From contig ML976979.1 in NCBI GenBank assembly GCA_010015675.1, positions 1,471,206 through 1,535,205 on the forward strand: a DNA stretch of 64,000 nt. Direction: 5' to 3'. The first letter of the stretch is position 1. Each line of letters starts with the position of its first letter. Positions 44,042 to 54,214 of this stretch are shown here, in pieces. The stretch comes from Byssothecium circinans (Eukaryota > Ascomycota > Dothideomycetes > Pleosporales > Massarinaceae). The notes beneath the pieces were generated by a model that was not told where the DNA came from, searched no databases, and saw only the letters and a list, made by a program, of their open reading frames with translations. The translations under genes were made by a program, and so were the position numbers.

Positions 44042-44708
44042 CGGTGCTGGATTTCACCGTGCGGATAGTTCTGAGTTGGCTGTTGGTATGTTTGAAATTG
44101 AAGGATTTGCTCTGCCGTCATGTCGACGTGCTCATAATGCAAAGCGAAGTGAAGACCGAGTTTCACGATTGTAGGCTGATGACTATATGTAACGTTGGAG
44201 CTCATGTGAAAAGGTCATTTCTGACTGTTTTCCTAACTATCAGTCACTTGAGAATATAGGAAGATATCTTAGAAGAGATCCAATCATCGGTCTCAGTTCC
44301 GAAATATCCCGCTGGTCGAGCGGTGTGGATCAGCACGGCACCGCTATCTACTACAAAACGAGGAATCAGTGTCCTTAAAGAATTACTTACCTATTGGTCA
44401 ATTAATACTTTCATTGTAGACTTCGAACTCTGTGGTTTGATCGCAAAGCAGTCGCTGGTCAAACAGCTCCGCGCTAACGAGCATGTCACGTCTCCCGACG
44501 ATTTGAAAGAGTCACGATTCACACTTCCGCGTGACGGCCCCAAAACCAGTCAAAGGTTTAAGTGAGTAATTTCGAAGCATATAGGTAAGGGACCTGATCT
44601 GCACCGTTTCCTCGACATAGACCGTTTGAAGACGCAGAAGGCAGAAGAACTTCCAACTTTCTCCCTTGGTCAACAACCGTACACAAGAGCGAGGTACGAT
44701 TTCTCAAC
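44042..44708. other. Intergenic region, no gene supported
   Basis: Frames at 44029-44259 and 44323-44565 have no convincing ATG or domain. The text GGTCGAGCGGTG near 44312 resembles a tRNA A box but no B box follows. Confidence 0.45.
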
Positions 44709-45776
44709 ATGGATTTAATCGGCTTGGTACGCGGAAAGGAGACGCAGAAGCCAGTGAAGTCTCGTGGTAGCGCATCGAGAAGATACCAAGCAGAGACCAG
44801 ACAGGAGATGGCAAGGGACGACGACCGAACATACCAACATCGTTCTAGAAGCACCCATCAAACAATGTCCACACGAAATTTCATTGAATCCTCCCGTAAA
44901 GCGTATCCAAAAGAGGGGGGTATTTACAAGGAGCGCGGACCACAGCACAAGCATGCAGGACATTCACGTGCGGAATACCACTGGGAGGAACGGGATTCGT
45001 TCGTGGAGAATCGCGAGAAACTTAATCGCAACAGAGACGCGAAGGATGAGCGTGAAAAGAAACATCGAGATGCCGAGAAGCAAAGAAGAGCTGCACTCAA
45101 CCAGCAGAAAGAAGAAGAAGAGCATCAAGAGCTTGAAAATGCAAGGCGCGAAGAGCTGAAGCGACGACAAGAGGAAGAAGAAAAGCGGCTACGTGAGAAG
45201 GAGGCCAAACAAGAGGAGAGAACAAGGCTAAATCAAGAGAAGCAAGAGAGGATCGACGCTCAAAAACGCCTTGAGAAAATTGAGAAGAAGATTGTGAAGC
45301 CGGTGAATAAGGCTTACCGCCTCATAATCGCCGAAGAAGAGCGATATCATACCGGAGCCGCCAACCCCAAAGACGGAGGCAAGCCCCAGGAGGTGAACTT
45401 CGCGGAGATGTGGAATCTAATTAGAAACTATCGCTCCAAAGTCAACACCTTCGACGAGAGATATAGTGCTTTGGTTGACGAGGAGGAGATCAAAGCGCTT
45501 GAAGCGCGCGCAGGGAGGTTCGGGCTCGGGATTGATAAAGTCATTCTGGAAAGTCCGCAAGCGATACAGAATAAGAACAAGGAAGTGGATCGAATTGAAG
45601 ATCGGTTCCGACGACTTGAAGAAAGGCGCAATCGCAAGTTGGAAGAGGAGGGGGGACGTCGGCAGGAAAGAGAGGAACGTCAGCAGCCAAGAGAGGCGAA
45701 GCAGCGTAGCCGTCAAGAGAGACCTCGTCAGGAGATACGGGTCAGGTACAAGTACTCTGGATATTCTCATGTGTAG
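44709..45776 (+). CDS. Highly charged coiled-coil protein, 355 residues
   Basis: Intronless. A basic N-terminus (MDLIGLVRGKETQKPVKSRG, with many Arg/His/Ser) leads into about 120 residues of almost unbroken Glu/Lys/Arg helix (EKKHRDAEKQRRAALNQQKE, NARREELKRRQEEEEKRLRE, QEERTRLNQEKQERIDAQK). A less charged segment (RLIIAEEERYHTGAANP, FAEMWNLIRNYRSKVNTFDE) and a second charged helix follow, ending RVRYKYSGYSHV. Composition is like scaffolding or nucleic-acid-associated proteins, but I recognise no family. Confidence 0.65.
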   Translation: MDLIGLVRGKETQKPVKSRGSASRRYQAETRQEMARDDDRTYQHRSRSTHQTMSTRNFIESSRKAYPKEGGIYKERGPQHKHAGHSRAEYHWEERDSFVENREKLNRNRDAKDEREKKHRDAEKQRRAALNQQKEEEEHQELENARREELKRRQEEEEKRLREKEAKQEERTRLNQEKQERIDAQKRLEKIEKKIVKPVNKAYRLIIAEEERYHTGAANPKDGGKPQEVNFAEMWNLIRNYRSKVNTFDERYSALVDEEEIKALEARAGRFGLGIDKVILESPQAIQNKNKEVDRIEDRFRRLEERRNRKLEEEGGRRQEREERQQPREAKQRSRQERPRQEIRVRYKYSGYSHV

Positions 45777-46832
45777 ATGGCTTTGCGTACGTGCAGGGTT
45801 TCATAGCTGTCGAATCATCAGTATCTCATCAGAACTGGTATTGAGCGGGCCTGGGGATGGGGTGGCATTTCGCGTTTTGTTTCTATGCTGTTTGTGAGAG
45901 TGGCATGGTGGATCAATCTTGGACTTAATTTTGTAGATGTGGGAAACAGGTTGTTAGATAGATGGTGTATGAACTAGCTGGGCTCGATTCTCACGCACGG
46001 GACCGAATCGATTGTTATACATAAGCTCACGTAGTCACCTGGGCACAGTGACTAGCGTTGCTTGAATCACATTGTGTACTACTCTATGAAACGAGCAAAA
46101 CACGTGGAAGAAACCCCAGATCGCCCGTCTTCAACTCGAGATGCCACTACTTTCTCAAGGAACCGGGCATTTGGGTACACCTAGCCAATGCGGGAAACAT
46201 TCTAGTCCCAGCTACCGGCTGGCTCCTTGAAAGTGAGCCATAGAACTTCTGACCTCGTGTTTCGTGTTTCATCAGAGGTGGCACAACTATGAGTCAATTG
46301 TACTACACACCTCAGCCCCCTCCCAGGGCCGTCAAACATCACAAAGCTACGCATCGTTGACTAAGCGACAATATCAGCCTCGGTAGCAAGACGGAGACTG
46401 CTCATGAATGGATCTCATCATCTAACTCGCACCTCGCAAAGCGCAGCCGGGCCATTGGCATGTACGGGCACTCCCAATCATGCTTGTATACAGCTTGCGT
46501 CATGGTACGACTTCCCCAAGCATCCCCACCCCAACACTCATTACATTGAATAAACCATTAGCTGAGGTATCGTTGGTCTCGACTCTACAAGCACCCAGTC
46601 CTCAACTGCACAGTCAGAAAGCGTGACTCCAAGCACGGTTTGACTCACTATTCCACAACCATGAAAACCGAACAAGATGCGTGCACATTCCTCCTCCATC
46701 GCACTGTGCCAACACTACCACATCGCTAACTACAATAATCGAAATCACTTGGTTGGGGGTTTCAGAATCCACGCTTCCGTTCGACACCGAACTTCGCGCA
46801 TAGTCGAGAAAAGAATTAGCATTTCGCCCCCC
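45777..46832. other. Intergenic region, no gene supported
   Basis: Promoter region of the next gene. The frame of that gene is open upstream of its chosen start to an ATG at 46677, which is an alternative N-terminus. Confidence 0.45.
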
Positions 46833-47441
46833 ATGTCGACGCAAGAACAACCTGCGACTTCCAAGCTTCCAGCAAACTCTGTCCCGACGCAAGACCAGGC
46901 CGCGACCTCCGAAACCTCAACAGCCACCGTCTCAAACGTCGTCACCGCTGCGACCAAACTCTCGCCAGAAACAGAAGTAATTCGCATCGAAAAGCTCCTA
47001 CGCACCCATAAAACGACGCAAGAAGAAAACTTCGAAACATTAAAGGCCCTCTACGGCGACATCCAAGCCCCAGATCTAGAGACAGGGCTCTTCGATCCCA
47101 TCTACGTCGCAAGCATAAAAGAATGCGAAGCCAAGCTCGCCGAAGCTCTACAACTGGAGAAGGATTTCGACGAGGCTCGTAGGGCCATGAAAAGCGGCGA
47201 CCCTCTCGATGAGAAATATCTGTCGGGCTTGTGCGAAGGTATGGACCCGGTGAAGGCTATGGCCATGCGTCAGGATCTACTCGACTACCGCGAAGCCATT
47301 TTGTATTACCAGACAAAGATCCACCAGGTGCAAAGTTTGCTGGCAGGTTGGCCTACAATGGAGCAAGAGCGGAAGGATAAGGAGGCGAAAAACAAGGCTG
47401 GTATCGCGCGCGCTGAGCAGGGGAAGGAAGAAGCCAGCTGA
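46833..47441 (+). CDS. Hypothetical helical protein, 202 residues
   Basis: Intronless. The start is the ATG in CCCCCCATGTC (MSTQEQPATSKLPANSV); an upstream in-frame ATG at 46677 would add 52 residues of unusual composition. After a Ser/Thr/Ala-rich lead the protein is helical and acidic: SPETEVIRIEKLLRTHKTTQ, IKECEAKLAEALQLEKDFDE, LLDYREAILYYQTKIHQVQ, then a Lys/Glu-rich tail. No family recognised. Last of the four + strand coiled-coil orphans. Confidence 0.65.
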   Translation: MSTQEQPATSKLPANSVPTQDQAATSETSTATVSNVVTAATKLSPETEVIRIEKLLRTHKTTQEENFETLKALYGDIQAPDLETGLFDPIYVASIKECEAKLAEALQLEKDFDEARRAMKSGDPLDEKYLSGLCEGMDPVKAMAMRQDLLDYREAILYYQTKIHQVQSLLAGWPTMEQERKDKEAKNKAGIARAEQGKEEAS

Positions 47442-49193
47442 GAAGTTACGTGGGACAAGCGCGGTGCCTCAGTTTTTTGGTAAATCTCCTCGTGCGGTTC
47501 CTTATTATTTTATTCTTTTTACTTTCTGCGTTGTGGTGTCCTCGAATTATCACATGTCTATGTTCTGCGGTCGGTTTCATTCCGGTTTTCCGTGCAGTCA
47601 AACACCCTCGTTAAATTACTCATACAATACAGTTCTTGGACCCTGTATGGTAATTCAAGTAGTTATATAATACAACCTTGTTCGTCAAAGCTCCCATGTA
47701 CCTCGAGCAAGAGCATGCCCACAGTACCTATGGTACCCAACATGTGACGATGTCTTTGCTTGCCCACGGAAATGTCCATTTTGCAAAACTGATGTACATT
47801 TTGCAACACTGTTTTCCTTGGTTGGCGATACTTGGACGATTGGCCAAAACTTGCCCTGTACCGGCGCTATATCGCTTTCACGAGACGATGCGTTAGTCGC
47901 GTGCGGGAAAGTACAGATCGCGATTGTGTTGCCGGTGAACTGAAAGTCAATGATGTCGACACAAACATCCAATCCACTGCTCATCGTCACACATCGCGCC
48001 GATCCTCCCGTTATTTCTTTTCTGGGAGTACACTTTGCGGCGAAGGTCTCGTGCAAGCATTGAGCCCCACACATGGGCTCCTTCATCATATCAGAGGTCT
48101 TGGTCAGGGCACTGGATCGACATCAGAGGACATCTCTTAACCGCGCACCAATCCACGGTCCCAGAGATATTTTTATCAATGATGACCCGTTGATACTGTC
48201 TTCTTAACCTGAAGCGCCTGAGAAGCGGCTTAAAAAGGAAATGTGTGATGGTGTTGATGATTGTAGTGCATATTGCGGAACCATGGTAGGAGCGAGCGTT
48301 GAAAGCTCGGGACTCGCTGCCGGATAAGGCTGGTGTTCAGAGTTGCGATCTGTAAAGTGCAGATATTCGCTCATGGATTGCAGGAACGAACAGTTTCGTT
48401 GTAAGGCGAAAAGATGAAAAAGTGACCAGAATGGAGCCCTGCCAATAGCTGTCAAAGGTATGGAGTTCGAACGTGGATTGGGTTCTGGTTCAATCCTAAT
48501 CTAGCCAATACGCGCGGGACCAGCCGTCATCTAGCGTCAACGGGGACAACGGCGAGCTAAACATTGGTGCATGAACTGTAAGGCCAAAATAGGAATCGTC
48601 AGTAGATTGGTCTAGACGTTGCATCTGAGGGAAGCGAATTTTGGTTGATGTAGAAGGTGTTGCGATACCCAATTGCTCGGAGTTCCACGTGCAAGCATCG
48701 TCTTTCTGGTGCGCTTCATTCCGCGCTCTAGCACAATGACGTTGCGTGAGCTTGCGAAAGTATCTCCAGGATACTGTGGTTTATGTCGTCGCAGGGTATC
48801 CTTGTCCGTTTCATGCGATCTCGACCTGGCGAATGGGTCAGTGAGGGACTGAACCCCATTTGGGATCCGTCCATTACAGTTACATATTGCTATTCCCCAA
48901 ATTCACTCCAATGAATCTTCACGATGTGTCCTTGCTAATGCGCCTCACTGAGACATGCGGAAGTCACCTGTTGGTTCGATGTGCAAATGTTCGGCAGGGA
49001 GAGGGTAGTGCAAGTGAATATTTAGGACAGTTCGGTCACGGGCGAACCAACAGCCAAACAGAAGGTCGAAATTCTGGAAGAGGACCACACGTGTGTCAAA
49101 GGTGGCTATTCTGTGCCTTGCGGTTTGGTACCAGCTGGCCAGAGAGGAGACCTGGTGTGGTCCCAGCCATGACAGGACCAGTGCAGGAACGTA
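47442..49193. other. Long intergenic region, no gene supported
   Basis: Overlapping frames on both strands (for example 47685-48089 and 48860-49282) show no domain. The 3' part is the promoter of the bZIP gene. Confidence 0.45.
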
Positions 49194-49367
49194 CCTTCAG
49201 TTATCAACGAGAAAAACGAACCTTCGGTTATCAACGAGCAACACACGTGAATCTAGACGTGAAACATATAAAAGGGTGCTGAGCCACGCCCTCTACCCAG
49301 AGCTCCATTCATCAACTGTTTATCGTTTACTCACACATCAAAGATAACGACTTCCCCCCCCCCCCCC
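49194..49367 (+). promoter_or_regulatory. bZIP gene promoter: direct repeat, E-box, TATA box and poly-C leader
   Basis: An 18-bp word CCTTCAGTTATCAACGAG (49194-49211) recurs 27 bp later with one change (49221-49238). An ACACGTGA E-box-like site (about 49242) and ATATAAAAGGG (about 49265) follow. The leader contains a run of 14 C at 49354-49367. The repeat pair and TATA box suggest a regulated promoter; the bound factor is unknown. Confidence 0.55.
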
Positions 49368-49380
49368 AAACAACAACAAC

Positions 49381-50270
49381 ATGCGTGACTCCAACTCCAA
49401 CGATCGGGGTAAGTCACCTGAAGCTGCTCCCTCTCCCCCATCCCGTCCTTCGCGGTAGCAAAATCTCGGAAAATATGCCAACAACAATACTCCGCAAAAC
49501 TCATCCACGGGTGATTCAGTCCCTTATACGCACCCTGAAGCTAACATGGCGCAGTACTCGTGCCCAACACCAGTGTCCGTACCGTCCTCGCCCCGTCCCC
49601 ATGGGGCCCAGTTACCACGGCGTCCGCGACCGGCAACGCGAATCCTGGGGCCTCTCCCATCGGAGCTGGCCCCATGAGTGCCAACTGTCAAATCCCGCCG
49701 CTCCCGAAACCTGGACGCAAGCCGGCCACCGACGAGCCCACTTCGAAGCGCAAGGCTCAGAACCGCGAGTCGCAGCGTGCCTTCCGTTCCAGAAAGGCAG
49801 CCAAGCTCAGTGAGATGCAGTCCCAGCTCGAGAGTGCCGAATTCAGGCACCGGGAAGAGATGAATCAGAAGTTAGACGACATCCACAAGCTCACTCAACG
49901 GTGCCAGAAGGCAGAAGCGGAATTGGATAGCCAGCGGAAGCTTCTCGAAAAGTATACCAACGAATGTCGGTACTGGAAGGACCAAGACACTCTCAACAAG
50001 GCTCGGATACAGGAGCTGGAACTGCAAGTGGCCCAGCAAGTGGCCCCGCAAGTGGCCCAACAAACCCATGCCTTTGTCCCTTACAACGTGAGCCACACTA
50101 CCCAGCCTGCCCCCTACAACATGAGCCACACTACCCAGCCTGCCCCCTACCTCCCGTCGTCTTATTTAGTTTCCCCCCAGGACTCTCACACGCATCGCGA
50201 CTCCATTGGCTCCATTGGCACCATTGGCACCATAGACCCCATGGACCCGGACTTTCTCTTCTCGGCGTAG
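49381..50270 (+). CDS. bZIP transcription factor (Yap-like basic region)
   Basis: Model: exons 49381-49408 and 49555-50270, 247 residues. The core PPLPKPGRKPATDEPTSKRK then AQNRESQRAFRSRKAAKLSE is a bZIP basic region with the NxxxQxxFR signature of Yap/Pap1-type factors, followed by a helix (LESAEFRHREEMNQKLDDI, AELDSQRKLLEKYTNECRYW) for dimerisation. The tail has tandem duplications (AQQVAPQVAQQ; PYNVSHTTQPA and PYNMSHTTQPA; SIGTIGTI). The 5' end is uncertain: another frame over about 49470-49677 also reads like a bZIP N-terminus (NNNTPQNSSTGDSVPYTHPE, CPTPVSVPSSPRP) and cannot be joined without a frame change. There are no clear C-terminal cysteine-rich domains as in Yap1. Confidence 0.8.
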
Positions 50271-52026
50271 TCATCAACGTACTCCTCTGGCTTGGCTTTG
50301 ATTTCGGCGCGTCGTACTTCACGGGAGCTTTGTACCTTTTCCTAGAGTCCTTTTTCTTCTGCTTGATTTGCTTCGGCGTTTCGACTTTTCCTTTGGCCTG
50401 TACCTCTACATAGTGCCCTCCTGCTTGAAGGTTAACAGAAGATGCTATAACTTATATCAACTACTACTACAAACCTCTGCGTCAGAAGTCCAGACCCCCA
50501 TTACACAGCATGACTTCCCCAAATGCGTGTCCACTTACCGGACCTATCGTCCCTCTCGCTGGATTGACATCCATCCTTGCTATGATTCAACTTGAAATCG
50601 TCATGGCCATGGTCGTCATGTATAATAGTGTCAATGTGAAGTTTGTGTGATATGCAGCTGATCCACCGCGCTTATAGAAAGAGTCCGGTGTTACTAACAG
50701 TGACCTGCTGACTTCAAAGTGTGCAATGGAAATGGATAATGATGACATGTGTATTTGATGCTTCTATCTATGCTGACGTGGATGCGTTTTGGCACGGGAA
50801 TGCCAACAGTCAGTATTTTACCATCAAGCGTCTTCACGTCTATGGAAGCATCGTCAACGCCGAACTGATCGAAGCATGCCGAGGGCCTGTGAAAGTGGGA
50901 AACTAAGCATAGACATACGCAGCAGGAAGACAAATGCTGTACAATTTCAGTCATAGCGGAAAACACTCGATTCCCACTGTCGTAAAAGATTGCGCTAGAT
51001 GGATTGATCTCGGACGCCCCAAGGATACGATACAAATATAACTGCAGAAGTGCGACTATCATAAGCAAACACACACTGTGGACTCGTCACCCGCTACGAT
51101 TTCATCGTCTATTAAGCCTGGATCAGACCCGAAACAGACCATAGTTGACACCCATTATGCTCATGGGAGTCCATCGAATTTATACGCAGTGTGCGACCTA
51201 ACCGACCACGTGACCAAACTCGTGTGAAGCTAGACATTAGTAATAACCGCTACAAACTTAGCCCTCCATCCAACTCGCGATGGCCGCCAACTTCATGGTA
51301 GTCCTGAGGCACGTGATTCAAGGATTTGCGACGCGGGCATCCATGGGTGGACAAATCCGCATACACTGCCTTGAGAGCAGTTCAAGATCGTATTCAACCA
51401 GTCACTAATGTACTCCATATAATCGTATAACTCGTTCTCTACGTTGGCAAACCTTCAGAGCTAGATCATAGCTCACGCTCGATGCGCTGGAGCAAAGATG
51501 GGAACTTGTCCAAGTTCCATGTCGAAGCCCAATTAGACATCAACATCCCTCGGTCATGAATGTCAATTATTGAATAAGAGAGAGGCTTGGATCAGAAAGC
51601 GGTATGATATTGAAGATGAAGGAGGATGGAAAACAGCTGTATACTGGCTGATGTTGCGCCAGGGCTTGTTTGACACGTGAAAGTATCCGCGCACCTCCAA
51701 ACATCCATGTCTGCACTCCAGCCCAGGAATTTCACAACTCCCACAGTCGCACTGTATCATACGGAATTCACAAGCGATTCTGCAGCAACGAATCATGACC
51801 AGGCGGCACCATAGCATGTGAGGATGATTACTACTCACCTCCAACATGCCGAATCGGGTGTTTACCTCGGCTGACGGCTGCGGCGTCTCCACGGGCCCAG
51901 CTTGAACGACGACATGTAACGCAGCATACCGAGCTTCAAGCCTTCAGAGGCTCTTCGTTTTCCCCCACCCTCTGTTTATACTGTGATACCCGTCCTAGAT
52001 TCTGAATCCTTTGTCTAGAAGCCAAC
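50271..52026. other. Intergenic region with promoter cassette copy B
   Basis: 3' flank of the bZIP gene to about 50.6 kb. On the minus strand, 51062-50694 is an ATG frame of 122 codons (MIVALLQLYLYRILGASEIN) lying 116 nt past the TATA box of cassette copy B; it has no recognised domain and I leave it uncalled. The last 100 bases are the nitronate monooxygenase promoter (TGTTTATACTGTG). Confidence 0.45.
51178..51293 (-). promoter_or_regulatory. Promoter cassette, copy B (inverted relative to copy A at 6.3 kb)
   Basis: On the minus strand, in order: CCATCGCGAGT, GGATGGAGGG, the identical 24-bp block (51236-51259), GCTTCACACG, a CACGTG-containing stretch (GTCACGTGGTC), GTCGCACACTG and a TATAAAT box (51178-51184). 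All but the CACGTG stretch match copy A. Copy B lacks about ten bases between GGATGGAGGG and the 24-bp block that copy A has (CCATGAGGGC). What it drives is unclear. Confidence 0.6.
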
Positions 52027-53214
52027 ATGCCGTTCAACACGCAGCTCACACGAGCGCTCGGCATCAAAGGTGCCCACCTCACCACCACGCTTCTCAACAC
52101 CGTACTGACTATCCCTAGTCCCCGTTGTCCAAGGTGGCATGCAATGGGTGGGCTACGCCGAGCTCGCCTCCGCCGTCAGTAACGCAGGAGGCCTCGGTAT
52201 CCTCACGGCGCTCACGCAACCAACACCCGAAGACCTCAGAAAAGAGATCCGCCGCTGCCGGACCATGACCAAGAACCCGTTCGGTGTGAACCTGACCCTC
52301 TTGCCAGCCATGGTACCTCCAGACTACGGCGCGTACGCACAAGTCATCATCGACGAAGGCATCAGGATAGTCGAGACAGCGGGAAACAGCCCGGGGCCTG
52401 TGATCAAGCAATTAAAGGCTGTCGATACAACAATCTTGCACAAATGCACGACCATCAGGCATGCGCACTCTGCTGTGAAGCTCGGCGTCGACTTCTTGTC
52501 CATTGACGGCTTCGAATGCGCGGGACATGTTGGCGAGACGGACATCACCAACTTCATTCTGCTCAGTAGGGCGCGCCAATCTCTCGGCATACCGTTTATT
52601 GCCTCGGGCGGTTTTGCGGATGGCCAGGGCCTAGCCGCTGCGCTTGCGTTGGGTGCTTGTGGGATTAACATGGGCACTCGCTTCATGTGTACTGTTGAGG
52701 CGCCGATTCATATTAACATCAAGCAAGCCATCGTCGACGCACAGGAAACAGACACCGAGCTCGTGCTCCGAAGGTGGAAAAACACGTCTCGACTCTTCGC
52801 CAACAAGGTCGCCAAGGCTGCCGTGAAGGTGGAGAAGGAGAGTCCCACGGGCAAGTTTGAGGAGGTGGCCGAATACGTTAGCGGCAAACGGGGACGGCAG
52901 GTTTTCTTGAATGGCGACAAAGACTTTGGTGTAAGTTAGCGTGTTCCCATTGCGTTCCTCAATTGCGTTGAGGTTGGCTCGGCTAACGTTTTCAGGTGTG
53001 GACCGCGGGACAGGTCATCGGTCTCATCCACGACATCCCAACATGTGAAGAGCTTGTAACCCGCATTGAGCGCGAGGCTTTCGAGACGATTGCGCAGAAC
53101 CGGAGTCTGTACGTTGAGGAAGGCGATAAGCCGGTTTCCCCAACCGGCACCGTGGGTAAGAACACGAATAATCCTGCTGCGGAGGTGTATGGCATTGGGA
53201 AGAGTAAGCTATAG
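52027..53214 (+). CDS. Nitronate monooxygenase (2-nitropropane dioxygenase family)
   Basis: Exons 52027-52069, 52119-52930 and 52996-53214, 357 residues, all phases consistent. These FMN-dependent TIM-barrel enzymes oxidise alkyl nitronates such as propionate-3-nitronate to aldehydes and nitrite. Visible signatures: PVVQGGMQWVG near the start (phosphate/flavin region), ELASAVSNAGGLGILTAL, NPFGVNLTL, SIDGFECAGHVGE with the catalytic His at 151, IASGGFADGQGLAAALALGA and CGINMGTRFMCTVEAPIH (FMN phosphate-binding). The family's key parts are complete. Cytosolic or mitochondrial; no targeting signal is obvious. Role is probably detoxification of nitronates. Confidence 0.92.
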
Positions 53215-53576
53215 ACAGTGTGTGTATAATGTTAGATGTATTCTCTGCACCAATATCCTTGACTTCTTCCGCGCTTTCGGTGATTTCTTCTAGTTTGCCA
53301 TGTGACCTTTCCCTTGGCTTTGGTTGGTCAGGGGCTTGGACAACTTTTTCTGACCCGGAAACCAGGCGCTTGCGGGATATTAATGGGGGTGAACGTGCTA
53401 TTAGCCCCACAGCGCCATTAATGTTCAAAGATTGCTGGAGGTACTAATTACTAAATCCTACCTCGATGAGTTTTGCAGAGTATGCTTATTAGCTTCTTTC
53501 CCGAGGCACTTTTTGGGCTGTGTCTATCTACATTACGTATTGCAGGGTCCATTCGAACCACAGGATCCTAATGCAT
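53215..53576. other. 3' flank of the nitronate monooxygenase gene
   Basis: No gene seen. At 53542-53576 a fragment resembling the end of the tandem repeat unit that follows (CAGGGTCC, AGGATCC) may be a partial copy. Confidence 0.45.
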
Positions 53577-53977
53577 TCAGAGTCTCCCGTGTCTCAACGG
53601 TTTAACGGTCGTCACACGAGCTAGGGCTGTGTTCATTTCGACATTACCTCACGATAAAATGTACTTTGACTATAGGATCTAATAATAGGATCTTATAAGT
53701 TACCAACCCGTCAGGGTCTCTCGTGTCTCAACGGTTCAACGGTCGTCACACGAGCTAGGGCTGTGTCCACTTCGACATTACCTCACGATAAAATGCATTT
53801 CAACCAGGGGATCCAATGAACTACCAATCCCCTCAGGGTCTCTCGTGGCTTAACGGTTATCACACAAGCCTAGGCGGTGTCTATTCCAACATGACCTCAC
53901 GATAAATACATTTCGACCATGGGACCAAATGGATTTCCAACCCCTTCAGGGACTCTGGCTACTGGACGACTCGACAG
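53577..53977. repeat. Tandem repeat array, about 3.3 diverged units of 113-134 bp
   Basis: Units begin at about 53577, 53711, 53832 and 53945 (last one partial). Shared words are TCAGGGTCTCTCGTG, CTCAACGGTT, GTCACACGAGCTAGGGC (diverged in unit 3), CATTACCTCACGATAAA and AGGATC/GGGATCC. Units 1 and 2 are closest. The array ends about 240 nt before the ATG of the secreted protein gene at 54215, so it occupies its promoter. No coding potential. Confidence 0.75.
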
Positions 53978-54094
53978 CCTTACTCATCGATCTTGCTGCG
54001 TATAAGTAGTGCCATCTTCCTCTGCCCTTTCTCTTCTTCCTTTTCTCTTCTTCCATCGAACTCGAACAATTTCACAAGGACATCCAAGACACTT

Positions 54095-54181
54095 CGAAGA
54101 CTTCCCACACTCTCGAAGCTTCCACACTTCGAAAACTTCCACACTTCACAAGCTTCCACACTTCAAAAGCTTCCACACCTC
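54095..54181 (+). repeat. 17-bp tandem repeat in the probable 5' leader
   Basis: Five units; the last four are exactly 17 bp at 54114, 54131, 54148 and 54165, each of the form AAGCTTCCACACTTC with one or two changes. The first (about 54095) has two extra bases. Because 17 is not a multiple of three it is unlikely to be coding. It lies just upstream of the gene at 54215. Confidence 0.75.
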
Positions 54182-54214
54182 AACGACCTCACCAACTTCA
54201 CCAACCCAGCAAAA

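Noticed and set aside
44305..44380. tRNA-like A box (GGTCGAGCGGTG)
   Set aside because: No B box or closing acceptor stem within 100 bases, so not a tRNA gene.
50694..51062. 122-codon minus-strand ATG frame downstream of cassette copy B
   Set aside because: Placed well for that promoter, but composition is unconvincing and no domain is visible; kept only as a remark.
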